Of a DNA stretch of 32,388 nucleotides, positions 23,605 to 31,218 are shown one piece after another. A model generated the notes under the pieces. It made no database searches and was not told the DNA's origin. It saw nothing but the letters and a program-made list of their open reading frames with translations. The stretch covers positions 1-32,388 of the forward strand of contig CANKLD010000006.1 in the NCBI GenBank assembly GCA_947483095.1, read 5' to 3'. The position numbers and the translations under genes were made by a program. This stretch comes from Bacteroidota bacterium (GTDB lineage: Bacteria > Bacteroidota > Bacteroidia > Flavobacteriales > Flavobacteriaceae). Each line of letters begins with the position of its first letter. Within the stretch, counting starts at the first letter, position 1.

Positions 23605-25131
23605 TTATTTAGTACTACTAAAAAAATCCGCAATCGTTCTGTCGTTACTCAACCTTGGAATTTTATTTTGTCCGCCTAATTTCCCAATCGATTTCATATA
23701 GTCTTGGAAACCATTTTTAGGCACTTTGGTAACCACCAATTTTCGCAAAACTTTCCCCACGATCAAGTCGTCATAATAGGTGTTTTGGCTACGCATGGCG
23801 TTGTCTATTGCTTCCGCAAATGAAACTTCGTTTTCTGGTTCTCCCAAACCATCGGGAGCAAATTCTATGAACCATTCATGATACGGCAAACCATCCGTAG
23901 GCGTGATTTGAGGCGCAACGGTAAATTCGTTAATTTGAATTGAAGTGTTTTCCATGGCTTGTTTCAACGCCTGTTCGACTTCTTTTCCGATCACGTGTTC
24001 TCCAAAAGCAGAAATGAAATGTTTAATTCGTCCTGAAACTATTACGCGATACGGTTTTAACGAAGTAAATTGAACGGTGTCGCCAATATTATAACCCCAA
24101 AGTCCCGCGTTGGTTGAAATGATCAAAACATAATTGACGTTTAATTCTACTTCTCCAATGGTATATCGCCTTGGCCCCAAAGTTTCGGGATCAGTAAAAA
24201 ATTCCTCTGATCTTATAAACTCGTAGAAAATTCCCGAGTTTAAAAGCAACAACATTCCTTCTTCGTTTTTAATCCCGAAATTTCGGGATTGGTAAGCAAA
24301 AAACCCTTCCGAAGCGGGAAACAATTCGATAGAATCGACTTTTCTGCCTATTAAAGTTTCAAATTTTGCCCGATAAGGTTCGAAATTCACTCCGCCATAA
24401 ATGAATAAATTGAAGTTTTTAAAGAGTTCGCCGACTGGTTTTTCTGCTTTCTGCTGTAATTTTTCAAAATACATTTGCACCCAAGACGGAATTCCTGAAA
24501 TCACCGTCATGTCTTCGTGGAAGGTCTCTTCAACAATAGCATCCACTTTGGTTTCCCAGTCTTCAATGCAATTGGTTTCAAAAGTGGGCATTCTGTTTTT
24601 TTGCAAATATTTAGGTACAAAATGAGCTACAATTCCGGATAATCTTCCCAATTGAATTCCGTTTTTTTCTTCTAAAACAGGACTTCCTTGTAAAAAAATC
24701 ATTTTGCCATTTACAAAATCTGCTTTTCCGGTTTCATAAATATAATGTAGAATAGCATTTCGAGCGGCTTCAATATGAAAAGGCATCGATTCCTTAGTTA
24801 ATGGAATGTATTTTGCGCCGGAGGTAGTTCCTGAAGTTTTGGCAAAATACAACGGTTTCCCTTTCCAAAGTATATTTTCTTCGCCCTGTACCACGCGATC
24901 GATATACGGTTTTAGGGCTTCGTAATCACGAATGGGTACCTTTTTAGAGAAATCTTGGAATGTTTTTATGGAATCAAAATGATGGTCAATACCGAATTGG
25001 GTGTTTTTCGCTTGACGGACAATATCTTTAAAAACGTTTTGCTGCGTTTGAACAGGATTGTCGGCCCAAGATTTGGTTTTTTTATAAATGGATTTGGCAA
25101 ATTGTTTGGCCAAGAAAGATTTTAAAGACAT
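23605..25131 (-). CDS. GH3-family acyl-adenylating enzyme
   Basis: This 508-residue soluble protein belongs to the GH3 (auxin-responsive promoter) family of the ANL adenylate-forming superfamily. The ATP-phosphate loop is FAKTSGTTSGAKYIPLT (97-113). Other family blocks are LFIYGGVNFEPYRAKFE, ELFPASEGFFAYQ and LNVNYVLIISTNAGLWGYNIGDTVQF, and GRIKHFISAFGEHV marks the hinge to the C-terminal domain. Plant members join amino acids to acyl acids; the substrate of the flavobacterial proteins is not known to me. The gene starts at ATG 25131, after the short M23-like gene, and ends just before the REP-like repeat. A 20-bp perfect palindrome lies within its coding sequence at 24271-24290. Family call is firm, reaction inferred. 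Confidence 0.9.
   Translation of the reverse strand: MSLKSFLAKQFAKSIYKKTKSWADNPVQTQQNVFKDIVRQAKNTQFGIDHHFDSIKTFQDFSKKVPIRDYEALKPYIDRVVQGEENILWKGKPLYFAKTSGTTSGAKYIPLTKESMPFHIEAARNAILHYIYETGKADFVNGKMIFLQGSPVLEEKNGIQLGRLSGIVAHFVPKYLQKNRMPTFETNCIEDWETKVDAIVEETFHEDMTVISGIPSWVQMYFEKLQQKAEKPVGELFKNFNLFIYGGVNFEPYRAKFETLIGRKVDSIELFPASEGFFAYQSRNFGIKNEEGMLLLLNSGIFYEFIRSEEFFTDPETLGPRRYTIGEVELNVNYVLIISTNAGLWGYNIGDTVQFTSLKPYRVIVSGRIKHFISAFGEHVIGKEVEQALKQAMENTSIQINEFTVAPQITPTDGLPYHEWFIEFAPDGLGEPENEVSFAEAIDNAMRSQNTYYDDLIVGKVLRKLVVTKVPKNGFQDYMKSIGKLGGQNKIPRLSNDRTIADFFSSTK
24271..24290. repeat. Perfect 20-bp palindrome within the GH3 gene
   Basis: The sequence AATCCCGAAATTTCGGGATT is its own reverse complement. 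It encodes the GH3 segment around SRNFGI in frame. Its TCCCGAA...TTCGGGA arms are the same as those of the palindrome at 32179-32194. Confidence 0.85.
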
Positions 25132-25160
25132 TTATAATTTGTATTTAAACTAGTTTCAAA

Positions 25161-25655
25161 CTATTTTTTTTTCTTTTCTTTAGAAAGTAGTTTTTCTTCT
25201 TGCAAAATTTGCTCTCTCAATTGCAATTCCGCTTTGGAAGGCGCGTCATTTTCAATTGTAGTGCTAATATTGTCGGAAGACATTATGGAATCTTTATTGA
25301 TTTGCTCGTATTCTAAGTCGCCATTTAGAACCTTAACAACCGATTTTAAATAGGCGTCATTTTTCTTCAATGCCAACGCTAATGAATCGGATTTTAAGGC
25401 TAATTCCGTAGCTTCTTTTCTTAATTTAGTGGAAGCATAACCCGGAATATATTCGCGTAAAGGTGTAAAAGCAATAATATAGGTGGTAAAAGTAATTATT
25501 AATATAGCCGCAATTGAGGCGACAACAAATACATTCATTAAGGTTAATTTAAGGGAAAAAATTTCTTCGAAAGTATCCTCGTTTAAAACAATCAAACGGT
25601 TTTTTGTGAATAATTTCCTTTTTAATATTTTTCTTTTATTTGTATTCTCTGACAT
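25161..25655 (-). CDS. Short membrane protein related to the N-terminal part of M23 peptidases
   Basis: This 164-residue protein has a basic cytoplasmic start (NKRKILKRKLFTKNRLIVLNEDTFEE), one membrane helix at about residues 33-58, then LREYIPGY and a Lys/Leu/Glu-rich helical region (about 65-110) that could form a coiled coil. The tail is charged and ends in lysines. The part from the basic start to IAFTPLREYIPGY closely recalls the N-terminus of flavobacterial M23 metallopeptidases, but the catalytic domain with its HxxxD and HxH motifs is absent. I take ATG 25655; the frame reaches 25697, but a TATATTTG box at 25682-25675 lies in that extension. A scaffold role in the cell wall is speculation. 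Confidence 0.7.
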   Translation of the reverse strand: MSENTNKRKILKRKLFTKNRLIVLNEDTFEEIFSLKLTLMNVFVVASIAAILIITFTTYIIAFTPLREYIPGYASTKLRKEATELALKSDSLALALKKNDAYLKSVVKVLNGDLEYEQINKDSIMSSDNISTTIENDAPSKAELQLREQILQEEKLLSKEKKKK

Positions 25656-25674
25656 CGTTCTTGATATTATATCA

Positions 25675-25682
25675 CAAATATA
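25675..25682 (-). promoter_or_regulatory. -7 promoter box for the M23-like gene
   Basis: The minus strand reads TATATTTG, a full TAnnTTTG match, 19 bases before the ATG at 25655. The next gene, GH3, begins 29 bases after this gene's stop and may share the transcript. No clear -33 element. Confidence 0.45.
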
Positions 25683-25816
25683 TGATAAAACCATCATATA
25701 TAAATTTAGATTTTATAAAGCTTATTTTATAAATAAGTAACGAAAATCATAAATATTTATTAATAGGGGAAATGAAATACCAATATTTCTATATACCTTT
25801 GTTTGAGAATTTAATA

Positions 25817-25824
25817 TAAATTTG
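25817..25824 (+). promoter_or_regulatory. Possible -7 box for tatA
   Basis: TAAATTTG matches TAnnTTTG and ends 23 bases before the ATG at 25848. A second match, TACCTTTG, lies at 25794-25801; which one is used cannot be told. Confidence 0.4.
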
Positions 25825-25847
25825 CGAAAGCATAAAAATATAGTGTT

Positions 25848-26021
25848 ATGGGAAGATTCGGACCAACTGAAATAATTTTAATAGTTGCTGTAATTTTATT
25901 AATGTTTGGAGGTAAAAAAATTCCAGAATTAATGAAAGGATTAGGGACTGGAATTAAAGAATTCAAAAATGCGGCAAAAGAAGAACCAACTGCTGACAAA
26001 AAAGAAGAAGAAAAAAAATAA
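25848..26021 (+). CDS. tatA: Sec-independent protein translocase subunit TatA/E
   Basis: This 57-residue protein has an N-terminal membrane helix ([20 protein letters not shown], about residues 5-24), the FGGKKIPEL hinge (20-28), an amphipathic helix ([14 protein letters not shown], 29-42) and an acidic and lysine-rich tail. This is the standard TatA/TatE layout; many copies form the pore that exports folded proteins with twin-arginine signals. It is a single gene on the plus strand between two minus-strand genes, with its own promoter boxes and a strong terminator 4 bases after the stop. No tatC is next to it. The helix-hinge-helix pattern makes the call secure despite the small size. Confidence 0.93.
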   Translation: MGRFGPTEIILIVAVILLMFGGKKIPELMKGLGTGIKEFKNAAKEEPTADKKEEEKK

Positions 26022-26024
26022 AAG

Positions 26025-26053
26025 AAAGGCTTTTCGAATGAAAAGCCTTTTTT
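26025..26053 (+). terminator. Rho-independent terminator after tatA, probably bidirectional
   Basis: A perfect 11-bp stem, AAAGGCTTTTC (26025-26035) with GAAAAGCCTTT (26040-26050), closes a four-base GAAT loop and is followed by a T-run to 26053. On the minus strand the same hairpin is followed by T-rich sequence, so it can also end rpiB, whose stop is at 26073. Confidence 0.9.
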
Positions 26054-26072
26054 AATTTAAATTATAAGAAAA

Positions 26073-26501
26073 TTAACAGCTTATTTTATTCACTCTATTT
26101 TGGTGTCTTCCGCCCTCAAAATCAGTATTAATAAAGGTTTGCACCATTTCTAAAGCTTGAGGAATAGAAGTAAATCTAGCAGGAATACTTATAATATTAG
26201 CATCATTATGTTGGCGCGCTAAAACCGCAATTTCTTTGGTCCAACACAAAGCCGCGCGAATTCCTTGATGTTTATTCGCCGACATTGCAATACCATTTCC
26301 ACTTCCGCAAATAATTATTCCAAAATCGGATACTTTATTTTCTACATCTAATGCTACCGGATGTGCAAAATCTGGATAATCTACACTATCACCAGAATCG
26401 GTTCCGTAATTGGTAACTTGATAGCTATTTGCTTTAAGCATTTCAACTATTGCTTTTTTATATTCAGGTCCTGCGTGGTCGTTTCCAATAGAAATTTTCA
26501 T
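26073..26501 (-). CDS. rpiB: Ribose-5-phosphate isomerase B
   Basis: RpiB interconverts ribose-5-phosphate and ribulose-5-phosphate in the pentose phosphate pathway. The 142 residues match the family. The start ISIGNDHAGPEYK (3-15) has the His that binds the phosphate. DSVDYPDFAHPVA (38-50) and the IIICGSGNGIAMSANKHQGIRAALCW segment (62-87) include the Cys base, and RQHNDANIISIPAR (95-108) holds the HNDAN motif. It starts at ATG 26501 and shares a terminator region with tatA. A TAAATTTG box at 26535-26528 lies upstream. The enzyme looks complete. Confidence 0.95.
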   Translation of the reverse strand: MKISIGNDHAGPEYKKAIVEMLKANSYQVTNYGTDSGDSVDYPDFAHPVALDVENKVSDFGIIICGSGNGIAMSANKHQGIRAALCWTKEIAVLARQHNDANIISIPARFTSIPQALEMVQTFINTDFEGGRHQNRVNKISC

Positions 26502-26527
26502 AGTTATATAGTGTTGTGTTTTCTATA

Positions 26528-26535
26528 CAAATTTA
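26528..26535 (-). promoter_or_regulatory. -7 promoter box for rpiB
   Basis: The minus strand reads TAAATTTG, a full TAnnTTTG match, 26 bases before the rpiB ATG at 26501. No TTG at the usual -33 distance. Confidence 0.45.
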
Positions 26536-27144
26536 GCAAAAGATAAGCGAGAATTACATTCCTATTATTTTTATTTACATAAATTATAAATAGCTTGTAA
26601 ATCAATTCGTTAGCATTTTTTTGTTTGTTTTAATGTAATGAAAATGTTAAATTAATGTAATGTTAATAACAATTACTAACTATTTGATAATCAGATAATC
26701 TTAATTTAATAATTTCTGTTCATAACTTTAAATAGAATTTTACAACTATTTTTTGGTTGTATCGTATTAAATAGTAATCAAAAATTGGGTTGAATAAAAC
26801 TAATTTAATTTGATAAATTTTTATAAAAGTTATAACTATAAAATTGTGTTTTATTAACAATTTTTGATTTTAAACTTATTTACAAAAAGTAGAATATAAA
26901 GATTATTAACCGTTGTTAATTAAAATTTAGAAAGGCTTATTTTAGAACTTATTAGATAAAAATAAGTATGTTTATAACTTCTTGTAAATAAATATAACTT
27001 AAAAACAACAGTTAAAAAAATAATTTTATTGTAGCTATTAACAAGCTATAATGACCATTAAAAAAAAAATTTAAATTTAATTTTCTTTTTATTGAATTAT
27101 ATATATGTTGATAACATTTAAGAAATTAAAAGTTTAAAAATAAT
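26536..27144. other. Gene-free A+T-rich region with DnaA-box-like 9-mers; possible replication origin
   Basis: About 610 bases hold no reading frame of note and well over 80% A+T by eye. Seven 9-mers fit TTATN[A/T]ACA, one base away from the classical DnaA box TTATNCACA. On the plus strand they are at 26571-26579, 26851-26859 and 26876-26884; on the minus strand at 26661-26669, 26718-26726, 26983-26991 and 27106-27114. An almost pure A/T tract (27058-27107) adjoins the last one. The larger gene blocks lead away from the region on both sides (rpiB and most genes to the left, rnr and most genes to the right). That is what a chromosomal origin would look like, but the evidence is indirect, and a long untranslated or decayed region is the alternative. 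Confidence 0.35.
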
Positions 27145-27377
27145 TTAAACAATATTTAAATTACTTTTCAATTCATCTAAAATACTTTGAACTATTTCAA
27201 AATCGTTAGGATGAATTTTTAATTCTATACCACCGTAAGCGTAACTTGCTTAAGGATTAACAGAAACCAAAGTTTCATTTAGAAAAAAAATACTTTTCCT
27301 TCATTTTGTAAAATAGATTTTAACACGATAATTTCATGAGGAAAATTAAAAGTTGCAATAGTTACAAATTCTTCCAT
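27145..27377 (-). pseudogene. Decayed DUF2007-type small protein gene
   Basis: From ATG 27377 the minus strand encodes MEEFVTIATFNFPHEIIVLK and then SILQNEGKVFFF before a stop. One base must be restored in the T8 run (complement of 27283-27290) to continue with NETLVSVNP. An in-frame TAA at 27252-27250 stands where a Leu would fit, then ASYAYGGIELKIHPNDFEIV continues to a final TAA at 27147-27145. The repaired product is 77 residues and resembles the flavobacterial DUF2007 family (putative signal-transducing proteins). A frameshift plus a nonsense change makes a real pseudogene more likely than a sequencing fault. It lies between the A+T-rich region and rnr. Confidence 0.8.
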
Positions 27378-27520
27378 TTTTATTTGTTTTTTATAAAGGT
27401 ACGGCTAATAGCATTCGTAAGTAAATTTAGTTTTTAAAAGTTATATTTTCTTTAAAACTCATATTTATAAACAAACAACTGCTAACTATTTTGTAAATTT
27501 CAACTTTTAATAAAAGAATT

Positions 27521-29698
27521 ATGAGTAAAAGACTAAGAAAACCAGTCAAAAAACAAGCTGATTTAACAGATAAAATAATAAAAGTATTAGCTCAAAATGC
27601 AAATAAAGCATTTAATTATAAACAAATAGGAATTAAATTAGAATTAGACGATACACAAAGTAGGAATCAAATTATTAAAGATTTAAAGATTCTTGTTGCA
27701 CAAAAAAAAATAGAAGAAATAGAACCTGGAAAATATTTAGTTGAAGAAGTAAGTAAAGATTATTCAGAAGGTGTGATTGACATGACAGGAAGAAAAACCG
27801 CCTATTTTGTTAGCACTGATTTTACTGAAGATGTGTTTATTCCAACCAATAATTTAAACCACGCTTTAGATGGTGACACTGTAAAAGTGTATGTGTATAA
27901 CCGCCGAAGAGGAAAACGTGCTGAAGGAGAAGTTATAGAAGTTATAGAAAGAAAGAAAACTGATTTTGTAGGGGTAATAGATATTCAGAAGAATTTTGCT
28001 TTTGTATCCACTGCAAATCCAAAAATGTACACTGATATTTTTATTTCAAAAGATAAATTAGGGGATGCCGAAAACGGAGATGTAGTTTTAGTACATATTG
28101 AAGATTGGCCAACAAGAGCTGATAGTCCGTTTGGGTCTGTAATAAAAGTTTTAGGAAAACCAGGCGAACACAATACCGAAATTCACGCTATTTTAGCAGA
28201 ATATGGTTTGCCTGCTGAATTTCCATTGGAAATAGAAGTTTTTGCTCAAAAAATAGATACTTCCATTCAAGAAAGTGAAATTACAAAGCGTCGAGATATG
28301 CGCGATACATTGACTTTTACAATTGATCCAAAAGATGCAAAAGATTTTGATGATGCGCTATCATTTAAAATAGTAGAAAATGGAAATTACGAAATCGGAA
28401 TTCATATTGCCGATGTTTCCCATTATTTACAAGAAGGAACAATTCTAGACAATGAAGCCTATAATCGAGCAACATCTGTATATTTAGTGGATAGAGTTGT
28501 TCCGATGTTACCTGAAGTTTTGTCAAATTTTGCCTGTTCTTTGCGTCCGAACGAAGAAAAATTTACTTTTTCCGCTATTTTTGAATTAGATAAAAAAGCG
28601 AATATTAAAAACAGTTGGTTTGGTAGAACAGTGATAAATTCTAATCAGCGATTTGCGTATGAAGAAGCACAACACATAATTGAAACCAAAGAAAATACTA
28701 TTCCTTTTGAAACTTCAATCACCGGAAGTGCTTATAAAGTTTCGGATGAAATTGTTTTTGCTACTCTAAAATTAGATGAATTAGCAAAAATTATGCGTGA
28801 AAATAGAATGAATAACGGAGCGATTTCTTTTGATAAAGTAGAAGTAAAATTCAACCTTTCAGAAACAGGAAATCCAGAAGGTGTTTATTTTAAAACTTCT
28901 CGAGATTCCAATCATTTAATAGAAGAATTTATGCTTTTGGCAAATAAAAAAGTTTCAGAATTTATTGGGCGTCAAAAAAAGACTTTTGTTTACAGAATTC
29001 ACGACGAACCAAATGAAGAAAAACTTTTGGCGATGCAAGAACTAATTAAAAAATTTGGCTATGAAGTTGACTTCAACTCAGGTTCGGTAGCCCAAGTTTT
29101 AAATAATTTAATGAAAGAAGTTAATGGTAAAAAAGAACAAAATTTAATAGACACATTGGCGATTCGTTCTATGAGTAAAGCCAAATATTCGACAGATAAT
29201 ATTGGACATTACGGTTTGGCTTTTGAATATTATTCCCATTTTACTTCGCCAATTCGTCGATATCCCGATGTGATGGTTCATAGATTATTACAGTTTTATT
29301 TAGATGGTGGAAAATCTGCAGATACAGATTTATACGAATCAAAATCTATTCATTGTTCTCAAATGGAAGGTTTAGCAACAAAGGCGGAACGCGACTCTAT
29401 AAAATACATGCAAGTAAAATACATGCAAGATCATAAAGACCAAGAGTTTTTAGGGGTTATATCAGGCGTCACAGAATTTGGAATTTTCGTAGAAATAATA
29501 GAAAATAAATGCGAAGGAATGGTAAGAATCCGAGAAATAAAAGACGATTATTATATTTTTGACGAAAAACAGTATGCGCTTGTTGGTCAAAGTACTAAAA
29601 ACGTATTGCAACTTGGCGACGAAATTTATGTAAAAGTCAAAACTGCCGATTTAGTAAAAAAACAGTTGGATTTTCATTTCATTAGGCAAAAAGAATAA
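27521..29698 (+). CDS. rnr: Ribonuclease R
   Basis: RNase R is a processive 3'-5' exoribonuclease that degrades structured RNA and helps in ribosomal and transfer-messenger RNA turnover. The 725 residues show the family order: an N-terminal helix-turn-helix-like region (about 15-75), cold-shock RNA-binding domains (about 83-240), and the RNB catalytic domain with TIDPKDAKDFDDALSF (267-282), where D269, D275, D277 and D278 are the metal ligands. An S1 domain from QEFLGVISGVTEFGIFVEI (about 643) runs near the end. It lacks the long lysine-rich tail of the E. coli enzyme. It starts at ATG 27521 and heads the right-hand plus-strand block. Confidence 0.96.
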   Translation: MSKRLRKPVKKQADLTDKIIKVLAQNANKAFNYKQIGIKLELDDTQSRNQIIKDLKILVAQKKIEEIEPGKYLVEEVSKDYSEGVIDMTGRKTAYFVSTDFTEDVFIPTNNLNHALDGDTVKVYVYNRRRGKRAEGEVIEVIERKKTDFVGVIDIQKNFAFVSTANPKMYTDIFISKDKLGDAENGDVVLVHIEDWPTRADSPFGSVIKVLGKPGEHNTEIHAILAEYGLPAEFPLEIEVFAQKIDTSIQESEITKRRDMRDTLTFTIDPKDAKDFDDALSFKIVENGNYEIGIHIADVSHYLQEGTILDNEAYNRATSVYLVDRVVPMLPEVLSNFACSLRPNEEKFTFSAIFELDKKANIKNSWFGRTVINSNQRFAYEEAQHIIETKENTIPFETSITGSAYKVSDEIVFATLKLDELAKIMRENRMNNGAISFDKVEVKFNLSETGNPEGVYFKTSRDSNHLIEEFMLLANKKVSEFIGRQKKTFVYRIHDEPNEEKLLAMQELIKKFGYEVDFNSGSVAQVLNNLMKEVNGKKEQNLIDTLAIRSMSKAKYSTDNIGHYGLAFEYYSHFTSPIRRYPDVMVHRLLQFYLDGGKSADTDLYESKSIHCSQMEGLATKAERDSIKYMQVKYMQDHKDQEFLGVISGVTEFGIFVEIIENKCEGMVRIREIKDDYYIFDEKQYALVGQSTKNVLQLGDEIYVKVKTADLVKKQLDFHFIRQKE

Positions 29699-29719
29699 TT
29701 TAAAATTCAATTTTATAAT

Positions 29720-29727
29720 TATATTTG
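29720..29727 (+). promoter_or_regulatory. -7 promoter box for the LysE-family gene
   Basis: TATATTTG matches TAnnTTTG, ending 23 bases before the ATG at 29751 and 22 bases after the rnr stop. No clear -33 TTG, so read-through from rnr is an alternative. Confidence 0.4.
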
Positions 29728-29750
29728 AAGGTAAAATTTAATAAAAAAGT

Positions 29751-30428
29751 ATGATTCAAGATATTTTAACAGCCATTCCACTTGGAATATTTTTAAGTTT
29801 TCTTATTGGCCCTGTTTTCTTTGTGTTGCTTGAAACAAGTGCAGTTAAAGGATTTAGAGCCGCTTTAGTATTTGATTTAGGAGTAGTTTTTGCCGATATT
29901 GTTTTTATAGTAATTGCTTATTTCAGTAGTTATAAATTAATTGAGAGTTTAAAAAACGATCCAGCTCTATTTATTTTTGGAGGTATTTTAATGCTTACCT
30001 ACGGGATAATTTCTTTTATAAAACTAAAGAAATTAAAAAATGAAGTTTCTGAAGAGGAAATAGAATTTGTATTTCAAAAGAAAGATTATCGCGCATTATT
30101 TATTAAAGGATTTTTATTAAATTTTATAAATGTCGGCGTTTTACTTTTTTGGTTTTTAATATTAATTACCGTAGGACCAAAACTAGAATTGGAAACCCCG
30201 AGAATGCTTACTTTTTTCTCTTCTGTAATTTTGACTTATTTACTTGTTGATACGGGTAAAATAGTATTAGCCAAACAATTAAAACATAAAATGACTCCAA
30301 AAAACACACTTACTATAAAGAAAGTGATTAGTCTTTTATTAATTGTTTTTGGAATAGCTATTATGCTTCAAGGATGGTTTCCTAGCGACCAAAAGATAGT
30401 TAAAAAAGCGTTGGAGAAAATGGAGTAA
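29751..30428 (+). CDS. LysE-family translocator
   Basis: This 225-residue inner membrane protein has about six membrane segments. The first is GIFLSFLIGPVFFVLLETSAVKGFRAAL (about 13-40), which carries the family's conserved GPVFF and the segment after it. The others lie at about 40-62, 71-90, 118-140, 150-170 and 190-207. LysE/RhtB proteins export amino acids or related small molecules; the substrate is unknown. A cytoplasmic loop rich in Lys and Glu (about 91-112) separates the halves. It follows rnr by 52 bases on the same strand. The family call is good, the substrate open. Confidence 0.85.
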   Translation: MIQDILTAIPLGIFLSFLIGPVFFVLLETSAVKGFRAALVFDLGVVFADIVFIVIAYFSSYKLIESLKNDPALFIFGGILMLTYGIISFIKLKKLKNEVSEEEIEFVFQKKDYRALFIKGFLLNFINVGVLLFWFLILITVGPKLELETPRMLTFFSSVILTYLLVDTGKIVLAKQLKHKMTPKNTLTIKKVISLLLIVFGIAIMLQGWFPSDQKIVKKALEKME

Positions 30429-30471
30429 GAAATCCATTGAATATTAAATTCAGTTTTAACACTCCTTACCA

Positions 30472-30489
30472 AGTAATTACTATTAATAG
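30472..30489. promoter_or_regulatory. Overlapping palindromes upstream of the toxin-antitoxin pair (candidate operator)
   Basis: Two perfect 10-bp palindromes overlap by two bases: AGTAATTACT (30472-30481) and CTATTAATAG (30480-30489). They lie where the -33 part of the promoter would be, directly before the -7 box at 30493. Antitoxins usually repress their own operon by binding such sites, but binding is not shown here. Confidence 0.45.
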
Positions 30490-30492
30490 TTG

Positions 30493-30500
30493 TATTTTTG
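30493..30500 (+). promoter_or_regulatory. -7 promoter box for the toxin-antitoxin pair
   Basis: TATTTTTG matches TAnnTTTG and ends 20 bases before the antitoxin ATG at 30521. The overlapping palindromes at 30472-30489 lie just upstream. Confidence 0.5.
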
Positions 30501-30520
30501 AATTACTAATACTTTGAGAT

Positions 30521-30760
30521 ATGAATATTGAAACAAACATTCTAAATAAAAAATTAGAATTAATCCAATGGGTTTCTTCAATTGAAGACGAATCAATTAT
30601 TGAAAAGATAGTTGAATTAAGAAAAAAAGAAGATAAAGTTTGGTGGAATTCAATTTCTGAAAATGAAAAAGAAGCGATTGAAAACGGATTAAAAGATGCC
30701 GAAGCTGGAAATCTAAACCCCCATTCAAACGCCAAAAAACTATATGAAAAATGGCTATAA
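30521..30760 (+). CDS. Type II antitoxin (RelB/ParD-like role)
   Basis: This 79-residue acidic protein has an N-terminal helical part (KKLELIQWVSSIEDESIIEKIVELRKKE, about 10-37) and a C-terminal part (WWNSISENEKEAIENGLKDAEAGN, about 41-64) ending in HSNAKKLYEKWL. This arrangement, with a short tail that would wrap the toxin, is common for the small partners of RelE/ParE toxins in Bacteroidota. It overlaps the toxin gene by 17 bases in another frame, which is a typical sign of a coupled pair. The palindromes upstream would suit self-repression. The partner role is well supported by context, while the DNA-binding fold is not recognisable by eye. Confidence 0.82.
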   Translation: MNIETNILNKKLELIQWVSSIEDESIIEKIVELRKKEDKVWWNSISENEKEAIENGLKDAEAGNLNPHSNAKKLYEKWL

Positions 30761-31037
30761 AATTCTTTGGTCAGATTTTGCACTTAAAGAATTAGAAAAT
30801 ACAATTAGCTATTTAGAAGAAAATTGGACACAAAAAGAAATCCAAAGATTAGCCATTACTATTGAAGAGATATTAATCCTGATTTCACAAAATCCAAATT
30901 TATTTCAAGTTTCAGAATTTAAAAAAGACATGCGAAGAGTTGTAATTTTATCTCATAACACCTTGTATTATAGAGTAAAAAGCAACCAAATTGAAATTAT
31001 TTCGTTTTTTTCCAATAGACAAAAACCAAAAAAATAA
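30744..31037 (+). CDS. RelE/ParE family toxin
   Basis: This 97-residue protein starts YKILWSDFALKELENTISYLEENW, the typical strand-helix start of ParE-type toxins. It continues with a second helix, then RRVVILSHNTLYYRVKSNQIEIISFFSNRQKP, the RelE/ParE core of four strands with an Arg in the first of them and a final Arg in the last strand. ParE members poison gyrase and RelE members cut mRNA in the ribosome; which applies cannot be told. It starts at ATG 30744 inside the end of the antitoxin gene. The pair is complete and uninterrupted, so it may be active. Confidence 0.88.
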   Translation: MKNGYKILWSDFALKELENTISYLEENWTQKEIQRLAITIEEILILISQNPNLFQVSEFKKDMRRVVILSHNTLYYRVKSNQIEIISFFSNRQKPKK

Positions 31038-31218
31038 GCTTGCTTATAAACAATATTTTTAGCGATATACTTATAGCATAGCGCCTCCATGTAAGTTGGC
31101 CGTTATTTTATCCTAAAAATGACGGTTCATCCTTAAAAATAAAAATTTCAGTATATTTTATTTAAAAAGAATATTCAAAATCAAGAAGTTAGAGCTTTGT
31201 AAACTTCAAAAAATAAAA

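Noticed and set aside
30466..30783. Minus-strand open frame of 105 codons
   Set aside because: It is antisense to the antitoxin gene and its promoter; the plus-strand pair has the family motifs.
31038..31218. Gap after the toxin gene as a hidden small gene or RNA
   Set aside because: No open frame with start and family motif and no stable hairpin followed by a T-run was found.
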